Counted from the first letter of the stretch, positions 45,906 to 55,700 are shown. The stretch: DNA of 64,000 nucleotides from Abyssibacter profundi (GCF_003151135.1 NZ_QEQK01000009.1:110513-174512), one strand, 5' to 3'. Notes: a model not told the origin generated them from the letters alone. Numbers and translations are program-made.

Positions 45906-46580
45906 CTAGCTGCGTAAACCGCCCTCGAGATACCGCATATGCAATTCCCGCAGCCGGTCTGCCGAGTCCTTTTCGACCAGCCGGGAGGCACCGAATGGAG
46001 ACCGCCACATGTAACTGCGGTAGGCCAGGCCGTTATACGCGTTGTTCATGTTCGCAATGATCTTGAACTTGAGTTCTTCCTCGTCGACACCGGGAAACAG
46101 CGGAATCAACAGTTCCAGCATCCGGCGCATGCTCCGCCGATGAAAATCCGACGAGATGTCCTGGCCTTCGTGGCCAAAATCCCACCCTAGCCGAGCCACG
46201 AATCGCACTGCGCTGGTGCCCAGTTCAGGGTCCTCCAGCATTTCGATCACCGGCCCGAACGCCGCTTCAAGGACATCTCGAACGGTGTAGTCACCTTTGG
46301 CGCCCAGCGCATCGAGGCGCGGCATGGCCCGAGACTCGTACCACGCCTGCAACTGCTCGGCGATGGCGCGCACCAGGGTCTTTCGATCCCGAAAGTGGTA
46401 GTGCAATGCAGACGGATTCGACGCACCGCTGGCTCTGACAATGCTTCGTAGCGAGGGGCCATTGATGCCCTGACTCGCGAGCATCGTCATCGCCTCACGC
46501 ATCAATCGATCACGCAATGTGAAGTCATCGGTCGCCTGCACTGGCCGTTCTTTGACGGTCGAAGTGGATGCTGTTGGCAT
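45906..46580 (-). CDS. TetR-family regulator
   Basis: 224 residues. HTH region LRDRLMREAMTMLASQGINGPSLRSIVRASGASNPSALHYHFRDRKTLVRA (about 22-72). The C-terminal part has RSMRRMLELLIPLFPGVDEEELKFKI, a ligand-domain helix set like TetR_C types found next to lipid or steroid genes. It is divergent from the large esterase gene at 46720 and upstream of the esterase lipoprotein gene in the same direction, so it may control both. Confidence 0.9.
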   Translation of the reverse strand: MPTASTSTVKERPVQATDDFTLRDRLMREAMTMLASQGINGPSLRSIVRASGASNPSALHYHFRDRKTLVRAIAEQLQAWYESRAMPRLDALGAKGDYTVRDVLEAAFGPVIEMLEDPELGTSAVRFVARLGWDFGHEGQDISSDFHRRSMRRMLELLIPLFPGVDEEELKFKIIANMNNAYNGLAYRSYMWRSPFGASRLVEKDSADRLRELHMRYLEGGLRS

Positions 46581-46624
46581 AGTTTTTTTGCTCAGTCAGT
46601 AACCCAGTGGCAGTCAAGAGTAGC

Positions 46625-46675
46625 TTGACCTGAACAAGAAGAGCTTAATACATTCGAATCATACAAGCGCTCTTC
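46625..46675 (+). promoter_or_regulatory. Candidate promoter and inverted repeat before the large esterase gene
   Basis: ttgacc (46625-46630), 17 bases, then atacat form a moderate sigma70 match. A 7-bp inverted repeat (gaagagc ... gctcttc, 46638-46675) brackets the -10 region and could be a repressor site for the divergent TetR. The arm spacing of 24 bp is long, so this is tentative. Confidence 0.35.
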
Positions 46676-46719
46676 CGCGCACAAAAAGCATCTCGTACAC
46701 CCACTGGAGACGAAAGAAG

Positions 46720-48513
46720 ATGCACCCATCAATCATGCTCCTCCAGGCGTCCATTGCCTGCGCTGAAAGCGATGCTGAGCGTCGTGAATCATTCAATCGC
46801 CAACACGAGCAATGCCCGCGTACTCGGCGTTGTGTCAGCAAGTCACCTACTCGGTGGAGGCGCGCGCTGAAGGCGCCGGCACAGTGGCTGCTAATCGGCA
46901 TGATGGGCTGGTCGATCACTGCGCTGGCTCAGCCGGTCGACACTTGGAATACAGTGCATGGATTCGACTGCGTCAGCGACCCGTACAACCCGATCCGGGA
47001 AGATGGCACAAGAGATCCGCAAGGCGACCCGGAACCGCTGTCCGCCGATTGGCTTGCGCGTGACCGAGAGCATCGAGAATGCACCAAGCAGCGAGACCAC
47101 GACACCCGGTTTCACCCGGCACGGCATCTCGCAGCCAGCCGGTACGGCAGAGACCCCTACCGTGAGCCAACAACATGGGAGAACGTCCGGTTCAGGCACC
47201 AGATCCTGGATTTCTACCAGATACCGGACGTTCCGTACGCCGAAGTCTACTGGCCCTGTTCCAACGCCCCAGACGATTGCCCAACCTTGCCGGCGGAATT
47301 GACGCGCTTCGATCCACCCTATCCTGTCGTCCTGGTTCTGCATGGATTCACGTCCCAAGCGCCCCACCATCGCTTCAACAGTCAGGTCTTCGCCGAACAC
47401 GGGTATCTCGCAATCGCCGCCAACGGGGTGGTTCCCACCGCAGGCACGCCGAATGCCCAGCGCGAAGCTAACGGCGATGACATTCTCAACTGGCTGGCTT
47501 CGCCCGAGTCGGGCACGATCGGGGAAATCGCGGACCTGAACCGGGTGGCATTCACCGGCCACTCACAGGGCGCACGTGTCAGTGTCACCTACCAAGGGGA
47601 CCCGAGGGTGCATGCCTTCATCCTCTGGGATCACACCGACGATGCGAACGACGACAATATTGCGCAGCCCGTGATGTTCCAACGAACGGACGGTAGCAAC
47701 GGCTCTCGGGCGGAGTACCGGGTCACTTACGACGATGATCGATACCGCGGGCGGCTGGGGTACGAAACGCTCAAGTCACGCAACGTCGACATGATGCACT
47801 TCACCGCACGTGCGACCGTCCATACAGATTGGAACGGGTACGGCGTTGGTCTCTCCGGCAACCGGCTAATCGAACTGGTCACCAACTACTACAACCTCGC
47901 CTGGCTTGATCGGTATCTCAAGGGCCGTTTAGCGATTGACGAGCGCGGTCAAGTCATACCCACGCACGGTCGAACCGAAAGCGAAGAACGGGCATATCGT
48001 CAGTCAATCGCCGGTGAGGCCTATGCCCGACTCACGGCCCGGTATTTTGATGATTCCGCCGACGTGCATAACATCTCGATGGGGTTCTGGGACCAGGAAC
48101 AAGCGGAGGCAAGCGACGACCCGCTGCTAGGCGGCAATGTGCCGTTCAAAATTGCCGGATTGGAAACACGTGATCGACTCTCACCCTACTTTCAATCCTT
48201 ATGCTCCCTGAGCGTTCCAAACTACGTCGCTGGCGGAACTGGAGCACCCGACGATCCCATTGCCCCGCTAGTGCGAGCTGATACAGAGATTGAGGGAGAT
48301 ATGAGGTTCATCGGCTGCCCGGCCACTGACTCACTGGATGGCGGTCAAGAACGCCCCTCCACCCTCGCAGGCAGTTCGACGGGCGGCGCGTTGGGGTACG
48401 GGCTGATTCCGCTTGGCTTGCTTGTAGGGTGGCGTCAAATCGCGAGACGACGCACACGCAACAGGCACGGTTGGCTTAAACATCAGCGCAAGCCCGGCGC
48501 GTCATCAGGCTGA
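46720..48513 (+). CDS. Large exported alpha/beta hydrolase with GlyGly-CTERM-like tail
   Basis: 597 residues. The hydrophobic signal segment (APAQWLLIGMMGWSITALAQ) begins only at about residue 52, leaving an unusually long charged N region; no better start is visible downstream. The alpha/beta-hydrolase core shows VVLVLHGFTSQAPHH and the nucleophile elbow GHSQGA with Ser282; likely partners lie in LWDHTDD and a C-terminal His. It resembles the polyester depolymerase/chlorophyllase-like esterases. The C terminus (SSTGGALGYGLIPLGLLVGW then IARRRTR) is a GlyGly-CTERM-type signal. Divergent from a TetR gene. Substrate unknown. Confidence 0.82.
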   Translation: MHPSIMLLQASIACAESDAERRESFNRQHEQCPRTRRCVSKSPTRWRRALKAPAQWLLIGMMGWSITALAQPVDTWNTVHGFDCVSDPYNPIREDGTRDPQGDPEPLSADWLARDREHRECTKQRDHDTRFHPARHLAASRYGRDPYREPTTWENVRFRHQILDFYQIPDVPYAEVYWPCSNAPDDCPTLPAELTRFDPPYPVVLVLHGFTSQAPHHRFNSQVFAEHGYLAIAANGVVPTAGTPNAQREANGDDILNWLASPESGTIGEIADLNRVAFTGHSQGARVSVTYQGDPRVHAFILWDHTDDANDDNIAQPVMFQRTDGSNGSRAEYRVTYDDDRYRGRLGYETLKSRNVDMMHFTARATVHTDWNGYGVGLSGNRLIELVTNYYNLAWLDRYLKGRLAIDERGQVIPTHGRTESEERAYRQSIAGEAYARLTARYFDDSADVHNISMGFWDQEQAEASDDPLLGGNVPFKIAGLETRDRLSPYFQSLCSLSVPNYVAGGTGAPDDPIAPLVRADTEIEGDMRFIGCPATDSLDGGQERPSTLAGSSTGGALGYGLIPLGLLVGWRQIARRRTRNRHGWLKHQRKPGASSG

Positions 48514-48521
48514 TACATGTG

Positions 48522-48550
48522 AAACAAAGCAGCGGGGCTCGTTTTTAGGG
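48522..48550 (-). repeat. Truncated third copy of the tRNA-linked repeat
   Basis: The bases aaacaaagcagcggggctcg resemble the terminator end of the two full repeat units but lack half the hairpin. It is the decayed distal end of the array, running up to the stop region of the esterase gene. Confidence 0.5.
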
Positions 48551-48723
48551 GAGAGGGTTAGGGATAGACTCGGGCCGTCCTAGGCCCTCGCCGCTGCGCG
48601 GCGCCTCCGCTTCGCTACGGCGTCCGAATCGGCTGTCCTGCCGATTCGTCGAACCGGTGGGTTCGTCCACACCACCGACTCCGCCAAACAAAAAACCCCG
48701 CTGACGCGGGGCTCGTTACGGTG
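48551..48723 (-). repeat. tRNA-linked tandem repeat, distal copy (173 bp)
   Basis: Nearly identical to the adjacent 174-bp copy; differences are a few substitutions and short indels (for example gtcctaggccc against atcctggccc). Read on the minus strand, each unit carries a terminator hairpin and then the 9-bp-stem cgaatcggc - tgtcct - gccgattcg structure (here in plus orientation). The distal unit boundary has atccctaaccctctcc, a degenerate copy of the tRNA-Ser 3' end. Confidence 0.85.
48690..48711 (-). terminator. Rho-independent terminator in distal repeat
   Basis: Minus strand: ccccgc - gtca - gcgggg followed by six T. Identical to the terminator in the proximal repeat. Confidence 0.85.
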
Positions 48724-48897
48724 GAGAGGGTTAGGGATAGACTCGGGCCATCCTGGCCCTCGCCGCTGCGCGGCGCCTCCGCTTCGCTGCGGCGTCCGAA
48801 TCGGCTGTCCTGCCGATTCGTCGAACCGGTGGGTTCGTCCACACCACCGACTCCGCCAAACAAAAAACCCCGCTGACGCGGGGCTCTTTGTTTGGCG
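48724..48897 (-). repeat. tRNA-linked tandem repeat, proximal copy (174 bp)
   Basis: Begins at the 3' acceptor end of tRNA-Ser and runs away from it on the minus strand. The unit boundary on the far side repeats accctctcc of the tRNA acceptor arm. It contains one terminator and the perfect cgaatcggc/gccgattcg hairpin. The repeat phase (173-174 bp) and the tRNA-derived boundary are the same plan as the 178-bp repeats after E. coli tyrT. Confidence 0.85.
48862..48883 (-). terminator. Rho-independent terminator of tRNA-Ser
   Basis: Minus strand: ccccgc - gtca - gcgggg plus six T, 10 bases after the tRNA CCA end. It should end most tRNA transcripts. Confidence 0.88.
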
Positions 48898-48984
48898 GAG
48901 AGGGTGGGATTCGAACCCACGTGGGGCGTAATGCCCCCAACCGATTTCGAATCGGTGCCGTTATGACCGCTTCGGTACCTCTCC
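48893..48984 (-). tRNA. tRNA-Ser (anticodon CGA)
   Basis: A 92-base type II tRNA. The acceptor arm ggagagg pairs with cctctcc, followed by discriminator G and an encoded CCA. The anticodon stem accga/tcggt encloses the loop ttcgaaa, giving anticodon CGA for codon UCG. A long variable arm (gggggc ... gcccc) and the T arm gtggg-ttcgaat-cccac are clear, as expected for tRNA-Ser. Confidence 0.95.
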
Positions 48985-49029
48985 CATTGATGGCTGCACG
49001 CAACGCTTGGCGTTTGCGACAGGGCGCGC

Positions 49030-49035
49030 ATTCTA
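49030..49035 (-). promoter_or_regulatory. -10 box of tRNA-Ser with GC-rich discriminator
   Basis: Minus strand tagaat, followed by gcgcgccc, a GC-rich discriminator typical of stable-RNA promoters under stringent control. It lies 45 bases before the tRNA 5' end. No good -35 match is seen at 16-18 bp. Confidence 0.45.
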
Positions 49036-49117
49036 CCGTCTCTGGCGAGAAACGCGAGCCCTTGTGACGGGGAGATGACGATCCGGCGCGGCGATGGGAT
49101 CATGCGCGGGGAGACGC

Positions 49118-50605
49118 GTGGACGACAACGACTTGAGAGGACATCGCTGGACCCGGCTACTCAGCCTCGCCCTGGTGCTGCTTATCACCTTGGGTACGGC
49201 GATGACCTGCTCGCTGCCGGGCACGGAACTCGATGCCATGCAGGTTCGTGGCAACCTGCGTGTGGCCACGATCAACCGCGCGACGACCTATTTCTCCGAC
49301 GCGCAGGGCGAACCGGCCGGCTTTGATTATGACTTGCTGGTGTTGCTGGCCGAGCGTCTCGACCTGGAGCTGGACCTGCAGGTCTACAGCTTCGAGCGCG
49401 ATGCCCTGGACGCGGTCGCACGCGGCGAGGCGGACCTGGCCGCGACAGGCTCAATGGCCACACAGGCTCGCCGCGACCGCTTCCGCTTCGGCCCGACGCT
49501 CCGCACGGTCAAACCTCAGGTGGTTTATCGCCGAGGTTCGCGCAAGCCTCGTGGGCTGGATGAGCTCGATGATCCGCTGCGCGTAGCCGCCGATTCCGCC
49601 ATTAGCGATGTCGTGGAGCGAATTGCGTCATCCCATCCCGATTTGTCGTGGACGGCGATTGAAGACGCCGACGACGACACGCTGCTGTACCAGGTGGCTG
49701 AGAACGAACACCCCGTTGCTGCCGCCAGCTCGGATGTCATTTCGATCAGCCGACGCTTCTATCCGCGCCTCACGGTGGCCTTTGACCTGGACGCTCCGCT
49801 CCCGGTCGCCTGGGCGTTTCCGCAAACGTCGGATCATTCGCTATACAACGCGGTTGTCGCCTTCGTGGTCGACCTCAAAGCCTCGACCGAACTCGACCGG
49901 ATCCGCGATCGCTATTTCGGCCAGCTCGGCCGCCTGGACTATGTCGGCAGCCGTGAATTCTCACGTGATGTGGACCGCCTGCTGCCCCGCTACCGCAGTT
50001 ATTTTGAGGAGGCCGCCAAGGCCAACGACCTGGACTGGCGCCTGCTTGCGGCGGTGGGTTATCAGGAATCCCACTGGGAGGCCAACGCCCGCAGCCCCAC
50101 CGGCGTGCGCGGCATCATGATGCTGACCAAGGACACGGCCAAGTACCTGAAAATCGCCAATCGGCGGGACCCCAAGCAAAGCATTTTTGGCGGAGCACGC
50201 TACCTGCGGGACCAGATTGACCGGATGCCCCCCAGCATCACCGAACCGGATCGGACCTGGATGGCGCTGGCCGCTTATAACCTCGGCCGCGGGCACTTGC
50301 TGGATGCGCGAGAGATCACCGCAGAGCTGGGCGGTGACCCCGATCGCTGGGTCGATGTGCGGGCTGCACTGCCGCTGCTGACGCAGGCAAAGTGGCACTC
50401 CAAGACACGCTATGGCTATGCCCGCGGACACGAGGCCGTGAACTACGTCGGCAACATCCGAACGTATTACGACATTCTGAATTGGATCACCGGCGTTGAG
50501 ACGGGAATTCCGAGCGGCGAGGCGCCGCCCGAACAGCAAACGCCATCCCAACGTGAGCCCGATCCCAGTACCCGCGCCCTGGATTTGGAATCACCGATTC
50601 TTTAG
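49118..50605 (+). CDS. mltF: Membrane-bound lytic murein transglycosylase F
   Basis: 495 residues from a GTG with cggggag 5-11 bases before it. A hydrophobic N-terminal segment with LGTAMTCSLPG may act as a lipoprotein signal. Residues about 40-270 form a solute-binding-protein-like (SBP_bac_3) domain (LRVATINRATTYFSD; GFDYDLLVLLAERL), and about 295-440 the lytic transglycosylase domain with catalytic Glu317 in QESHWEANARSPTGVRGIMMLT. It cleaves peptidoglycan glycan strands with anhydromuramyl ends. Domain order and length match MltF. Confidence 0.93.
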   Translation: MDDNDLRGHRWTRLLSLALVLLITLGTAMTCSLPGTELDAMQVRGNLRVATINRATTYFSDAQGEPAGFDYDLLVLLAERLDLELDLQVYSFERDALDAVARGEADLAATGSMATQARRDRFRFGPTLRTVKPQVVYRRGSRKPRGLDELDDPLRVAADSAISDVVERIASSHPDLSWTAIEDADDDTLLYQVAENEHPVAAASSDVISISRRFYPRLTVAFDLDAPLPVAWAFPQTSDHSLYNAVVAFVVDLKASTELDRIRDRYFGQLGRLDYVGSREFSRDVDRLLPRYRSYFEEAAKANDLDWRLLAAVGYQESHWEANARSPTGVRGIMMLTKDTAKYLKIANRRDPKQSIFGGARYLRDQIDRMPPSITEPDRTWMALAAYNLGRGHLLDAREITAELGGDPDRWVDVRAALPLLTQAKWHSKTRYGYARGHEAVNYVGNIRTYYDILNWITGVETGIPSGEAPPEQQTPSQREPDPSTRALDLESPIL

Positions 50606-50657
50606 ATGTCGGCGCGCTATAGTGGCTAGCTCTATTGATCGAACCTGAGGGACATCC

Positions 50658-52151
50658 ATGCGATTTGCCGCACTTTGTCTTGCGTTAAGCCTGCCCATGG
50701 CCGCGATTGCGGCACCGCATGGCCTGGATCCGGACAACCAGCTGTTAGCCGCGCAGCGCATCAGCCCGCTGCTGGTGAACGCCCAATCCGCCCCGCCGGC
50801 CCCTGCGCCGCGCACACCGCTCATCATTGCGCAGGGCATCGAAAGCTCGGCGAGCAGTGATGACACCGGGGTCTGGGAACAGGCGGCGGACCGGCGCTGG
50901 GTTTGGCGTGCGGTCGTTCGGGCCGATCAGGCGGCTTCGGTGGGCGTGAGCTTGCGCAACAGCCCGGTACTCGCCGGCGCCAGCATCACCGCCTATGACC
51001 CACAGGGCACGCGTATCGAAGCGCTACGCCAACGCGGAGACATGCTCCGCAGTCCCTTGATCGGGGGCGATACCTTGGTACTCGAGGTCGCACTGCCAAT
51101 GGGGCGTGCGCCGGCGACCATTCATCTGGCCGCCCTGCACTACGGCTTCATGGACCCCGCAACCGGCCGCCGGACGCAGAAATCCGGCAGCTGCAATGTG
51201 GATGTGGTCTGCCCGGAAGGAGATGCCTGGCGACAGGAAATCAAGGCGGTCGCCCGTTACACCTTCGATGTTGGCCTGTCGACCGCACTTTGTACCGGCA
51301 CGCTCGTCAACAACACGGCACGCGACCGACGCCCGTTGTTTCTCACGGCCAACCACTGCGTGAGCGACAGCGCCACCGCCCAAAGCATGACGATCTACTG
51401 GAACTACGAGACCTCGACCTGCGGCGGCACACCTGATGGCAGCCTCAATCAATCGCAATCCGGGGCCAGCTTGCTGGCGACAGGCGCAGACTCGGACTTC
51501 ACGCTGGTGGAACTGGATAACCAGCCTTCGGCCGCCTTCGACGTGACCTACGCAGGCTGGGATGCCACCGAGACGGCCGCCTGTGGCGTCGCGGCCATCC
51601 ACCACCCCAGCGGCGACGAAAAGCGCATCAGCTTCGAATACGCCACGTTGACGCAAACCCAGTACAGCAGCGACACGCCCGACGCGACCGCGCAGTTCTG
51701 GCGAGTCGAAGACTGGGACGTTGGCACCACCGAGGGCGGTTCATCGGGTTCCGGACTCTGGAACGAAGACCACCGCATCGTCGGCCAACTCTCTGGTGGC
51801 GGCGCGGCTTGCGGCAATGACGAGCCCGACTGGTACGGACGCTTCAGCGACAACTGGGACAATGGCTCGGCCAACAACAGCCTGCGGCCGCATCTGGACC
51901 CCACTGGCTCGGGCGACCTGACCCTTGACGGAATGGACGACGCAGGGAACACCATCACGGCCAACACGGCGCTATGCGGTGGCCTGTCTGGTGGCGGCGG
52001 CTCTGGTGGCGGGTCGGGCGGAGGCTCCGGCGGCGGCAGCGGGGGCGGTTCCGGCGGTGATGGCGGCAGCTCGGGCGGCGGCAGCGGCGCCCTCCCCTGG
52101 TTCGCACTGCTACCACTGCTAGGCCTGGCGGCGCGACGGCGCCGCCACTAA
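50658..52151 (+). CDS. Secreted trypsin-like serine protease with GlyGly-CTERM tail
   Basis: 497 residues with a signal peptide (LCLALSLPMAAIA). The protease domain is of the lysyl-endopeptidase-like S1 type: LCTGTLVNNT, LTANHC with His233, DFTLVEL with Asp280, and EGGSSGSGL with Ser363. Residues 20-195 are a propeptide or accessory domain. Then a Gly/Ser-only linker (about 451-480) leads to the tail ALPWFALLPLLGLAARRRRH, a textbook GlyGly-CTERM signal. It would be exported through type II secretion and released or lipid-modified at the surface. Confidence 0.93.
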   Translation: MRFAALCLALSLPMAAIAAPHGLDPDNQLLAAQRISPLLVNAQSAPPAPAPRTPLIIAQGIESSASSDDTGVWEQAADRRWVWRAVVRADQAASVGVSLRNSPVLAGASITAYDPQGTRIEALRQRGDMLRSPLIGGDTLVLEVALPMGRAPATIHLAALHYGFMDPATGRRTQKSGSCNVDVVCPEGDAWRQEIKAVARYTFDVGLSTALCTGTLVNNTARDRRPLFLTANHCVSDSATAQSMTIYWNYETSTCGGTPDGSLNQSQSGASLLATGADSDFTLVELDNQPSAAFDVTYAGWDATETAACGVAAIHHPSGDEKRISFEYATLTQTQYSSDTPDATAQFWRVEDWDVGTTEGGSSGSGLWNEDHRIVGQLSGGGAACGNDEPDWYGRFSDNWDNGSANNSLRPHLDPTGSGDLTLDGMDDAGNTITANTALCGGLSGGGGSGGGSGGGSGGGSGGGSGGDGGSSGGGSGALPWFALLPLLGLAARRRRH

Positions 52152-52165
52152 CCCGGCTACGCAAA

Positions 52166-52198
52166 CAAAAAAACGGCCCGCCGAAGCGGGCCGTTTTT
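52166..52198. terminator. Bidirectional Rho-independent terminator
   Basis: acggcccgc - cgaa - gcgggccgt flanked by an A-run on the left and a T-run on the right. It serves both the protease gene and the converging rpmE2 gene. Confidence 0.92.
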
Positions 52199-52218
52199 GT
52201 ATCGAGCGCGTCGGCTGC

Positions 52219-52467
52219 TTACTTGCTGATGCCGTAGCGCTGACGGAATTTGTCGATCTTTCCGGTGGTGTCCGCCATGGACTGCTTGCCCGTGAAGAAC
52301 GGGTGCGACTTGCTGGACACGTCCAGCTTGATCAGCGGGTACTCGTTACCGTCTTCCCAGGTAATGGTTTCCTTAGAAGAGGCCGTCGAGCGGCACAGGA
52401 AGGCGAAGTCACTGGACGTGTCTTTGAACACGACCGGACGATAATTCGGATGGATGTCTGCTTTCAT
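52219..52467 (-). CDS. rpmE2: 50S ribosomal protein L31 type B
   Basis: 82 residues, [28 protein letters not shown], then SHPFFTGKQ and a KFRQRYG end. It lacks the CxxC zinc motif of the type A protein (a single Cys remains), so it is the zinc-independent form, often used when zinc is short. Single gene converging on the protease. Confidence 0.95.
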   Translation of the reverse strand: MKADIHPNYRPVVFKDTSSDFAFLCRSTASSKETITWEDGNEYPLIKLDVSSKSHPFFTGKQSMADTTGKIDKFRQRYGISK

Positions 52468-52722
52468 GGCGATTCGCGTCGGTGACTGCCGGCGGCGGCA
52501 TCCGCCCGGCCAAAAAGAGGGCGCGCTTTATAGCATCTTTCAGCGCCCGTGAAAACTCTGGCCACCGCCTCCCTGCGATTCTGACCGCTGGCTGCGACCC
52601 TTTTGCAAGCTGTTGCATCCAGTGATCAGCAAGCGCCTGAACAGGCGTCACACATTGACTCACGCCTCGGCGCCTGACCTTGTAGCACTGGCGCCGACCG
52701 CGCGAGCACCCGGGGAGGGGAC

Positions 52723-55700
52723 ATGAATCTGACACGCCTGTCACTGGCGAATCCGGCCGCCCTGGTCGTGGTGGTCCTGCTACTGGTGGGTGTGGGCACG
52801 GCTGCGCTGTTCAAGCTGCCCATCCAACTGCTTCCGCCCATCGATCAGCCGCAGATCTCGGTCTCGACATTCTGGCGTGGTGCAGCGCCGGCCGATATGG
52901 AGTCGGTCATCATTGAGCAACAGGAGCGCGTACTGCGCAATCTGCCCGGGCTGACCCAGATCCAGTCGAACATCAATCAGAGCAGGGGCAACATCAATCT
53001 CACGTTCGAGATGGACCACGACATGCAGCGGGCCTATCTCGATGTCATCAACCGTTTGCAGCAGGTCCCCGCCCTGCCCCGCGAAGCCAACGGACCGTGG
53101 GTCAATCTGGCCGGCGGCAATTTCTCCAGCGGCAATGCGGCCTCGTTGCTGGTGCGGGCGGTCGACGCAGACGACCCGCGCAGTCCTGGCGATTTCCACC
53201 CGGTTGTTGATCGCTATGTCGAACCTGCGCTGGCGCGCATCCCCGGCGTTGCAGAGGTCAATCTGCAAAGCCATCGCCCGGAGGAAGTCCGCATTGTGCT
53301 GAATGCGCCGCGCGCCGCCGCACTGGGTGTGCAGCTCAGCGATATCACCCGTGCGGTCAGCACGGCAGCCGATGTGTCGGGCGGGTTCGCCGATGTCGGG
53401 CGTCGCCAGTACACCGTGCGCTTCATGGGCAAGGCCCCCATGGACCGACTGGATGAACTCATCGTGGCCTACCGAGGGACCCAGCCGATTTATCTGGGCG
53501 ATCTGGCCACGGTGTCCTTACAACGCGTGGAACAGGGCGGATTCACGCTACGCAACGGGTTCCCGGCCTACTACATCACCGTCGCACGCGAAGCCGGCTC
53601 CAATACGGTGGAGATTCTGGATCACATCAATGCGGTCATCGAGGAACTCAACGCCGGCCCGCTGCCCGAGGCCGGCCTGGCGCTGGAGCTGTCCTACGAC
53701 GCCTCGGTGCATATTCGGCGAGCGATCCGCCTGGTGCAAGGCAACCTGCTGCTGGGCGGCCTGCTCGCCACGCTGGTGCTGTTTGCGTTCCTGCGCGATT
53801 TGCGTTCGACCCTGCTGGTGGGCCTGACGATCCCCGTCTGCCTGTTCGCGGCCTTCGCGACACTGGATTTATTCAACCGCAGCCTGAACGTCATCTCGCT
53901 GGCCGCATTGGCCTTTGCCGTGGGCTTGGTCGTCGATGCCGCGATTATTGCGCAGGAGAATATCGTCCGGCTGCGCCAATCCGGACTGGCCGTCGGTGAG
54001 GCCGTTCTGCGCGGTGCCACCGAAGTTGCACCGGCTCTGTTTGCCAGCACGGCCACCAGCATCGCGATCTTCCTGCCCATCCTGTTCATGAGTGGGCCGG
54101 AGGGCCAATTGTTCTCCGATCTGGCCCTGACGCTATCCATTGCCGTGGTGGTTTCGCTGGTGGCTGCGCTCACGGTCTTACCGACAGCCAGCGCCCACTG
54201 GCTGGGCCGCGTACCCACCGCCGACCGCATGGGCGGGCTCTGGGACCGGGTGACGCGCGGCGTACTCGCGCTGACCGACCGGCCATCGCTGCGTCTGCTC
54301 TGGATACTCGGGCTCACGGTCGGCGCAGGCGCGTTGGCATGGAGCCTGGTCCCCAAGGCGGACTACCTGCCGCGGGCGCGTTCCGACAATGCCTGGGTGA
54401 ATTTTTCGGTCCCGGCGGGCGCCTCGCAGGCGGCACTGCGCGAAGACCTGGGCAAGACCGTCGTCCAGCGCCTTGCACCTCACATGACCGGCGAGAAGCA
54501 ACCGCAGGTGGCGTATTACAACCTGTCGTCATGGGGGCGCTGGAGCGGCATGGCCATTTATCCGGCTGACCCCAAACAGGCCGATGCCCTCATGGAGGTT
54601 CTGCGCACCGACATTACCGTCGATCTGCCCGACATCAGCAGCTTTGTCACCATGGGCTCGCTGCTGAACTTCTCTGGTGGCGGCAATCGACGGATCGATG
54701 TGGACATCCACGGCGCCGATCTCACCCAACTACTGGCTGCAGCCCGGGCTGGTATGGCCGCATTCGGCGAGGCCATGCCTGATGTGCCGGTCCAGCCGCG
54801 CCCCAGCTTGTCGCTGGCCGAACCCGAGTTGCGCGTGGTGCCGGACGACACGCGGATTGCGCAGACCGGCCTCACGCGAGGCGACGTGGGTCAGGCCGTG
54901 CGCGCCTACACCGATGGGCTTTATGTTGGCGAGTATTTCGACGGCAACAATCGCCACAATGTGGTCATCCGCGCCGACACCTGGGACACCCCGGAAGGGC
55001 TGGCCGAACTGCCCTTGTACACGCCGCAGGGCGGCATCCAAATGCTGGGCGAGCTGGCCTGGCTGGAACGCCATGTCGGACCCAGCGAACTGCGCCGGAT
55101 CGATGGCCAGCGCACGGTGACACTGCGCGTGTTCCCGCCCGAAACCGTTACGTTGGAAGAGGCCATTGAGACCATTCGGGCGCAGGTCGAACCGGCCATC
55201 ACCGCCCAGCTGGGGGCTGAAGGCTCGGTGCGTTATCGAGGCAGCGCCGATGGGTTGGAAGAAGCCCTGGCGTCCATGGGCCGCAACCTGCTCTACGCCC
55301 TGCTAATCCTGCTGCTCATCCTCGCCGCCATGTACCGCTCGCTGTGGAGCGCGATCATTGTGTTGTCGGTGATGCCATTGGCGTTTGCCGGCGGCGTCAC
55401 CGCGCTCACCGCCATGAACCTGTTCACCTTTCAGTCCATGGATTTGCTGACGATGAGCGGCTTCATCATCCTGCTGGGTCTGGTCGTCAATAACGCCATC
55501 TTGTTGGTGGATCGCACCCAGCGCGCCGAGGCCGAGGGTCTGGATCGTCGCGACGCCGTCGCCAGCGCGGTTCGGCAGCGGGCCCGTCCGATCTACATGA
55601 GCACCTTGACCAGCATTTTCGGCATGCTGCCTCTCATGCTCATGCCCGGTACGGGTGCGGAAATCTACCGAGGGCTGGCGGCCATCATTGTCGGTGGCAT

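Noticed and set aside
48615..49103. Minus-strand open frame spanning the tRNA-Ser and its repeats
   Set aside because: It reads through the tRNA and terminators; repeated sequence explains the long frame. A protamine-like peptide as claimed for tyrT cannot be excluded but has no start signal here.
52468..52722. Zur box upstream of rpmE2
   Set aside because: No AT-rich palindrome of the Zur type is visible between rpmE2 and the divergent permease.
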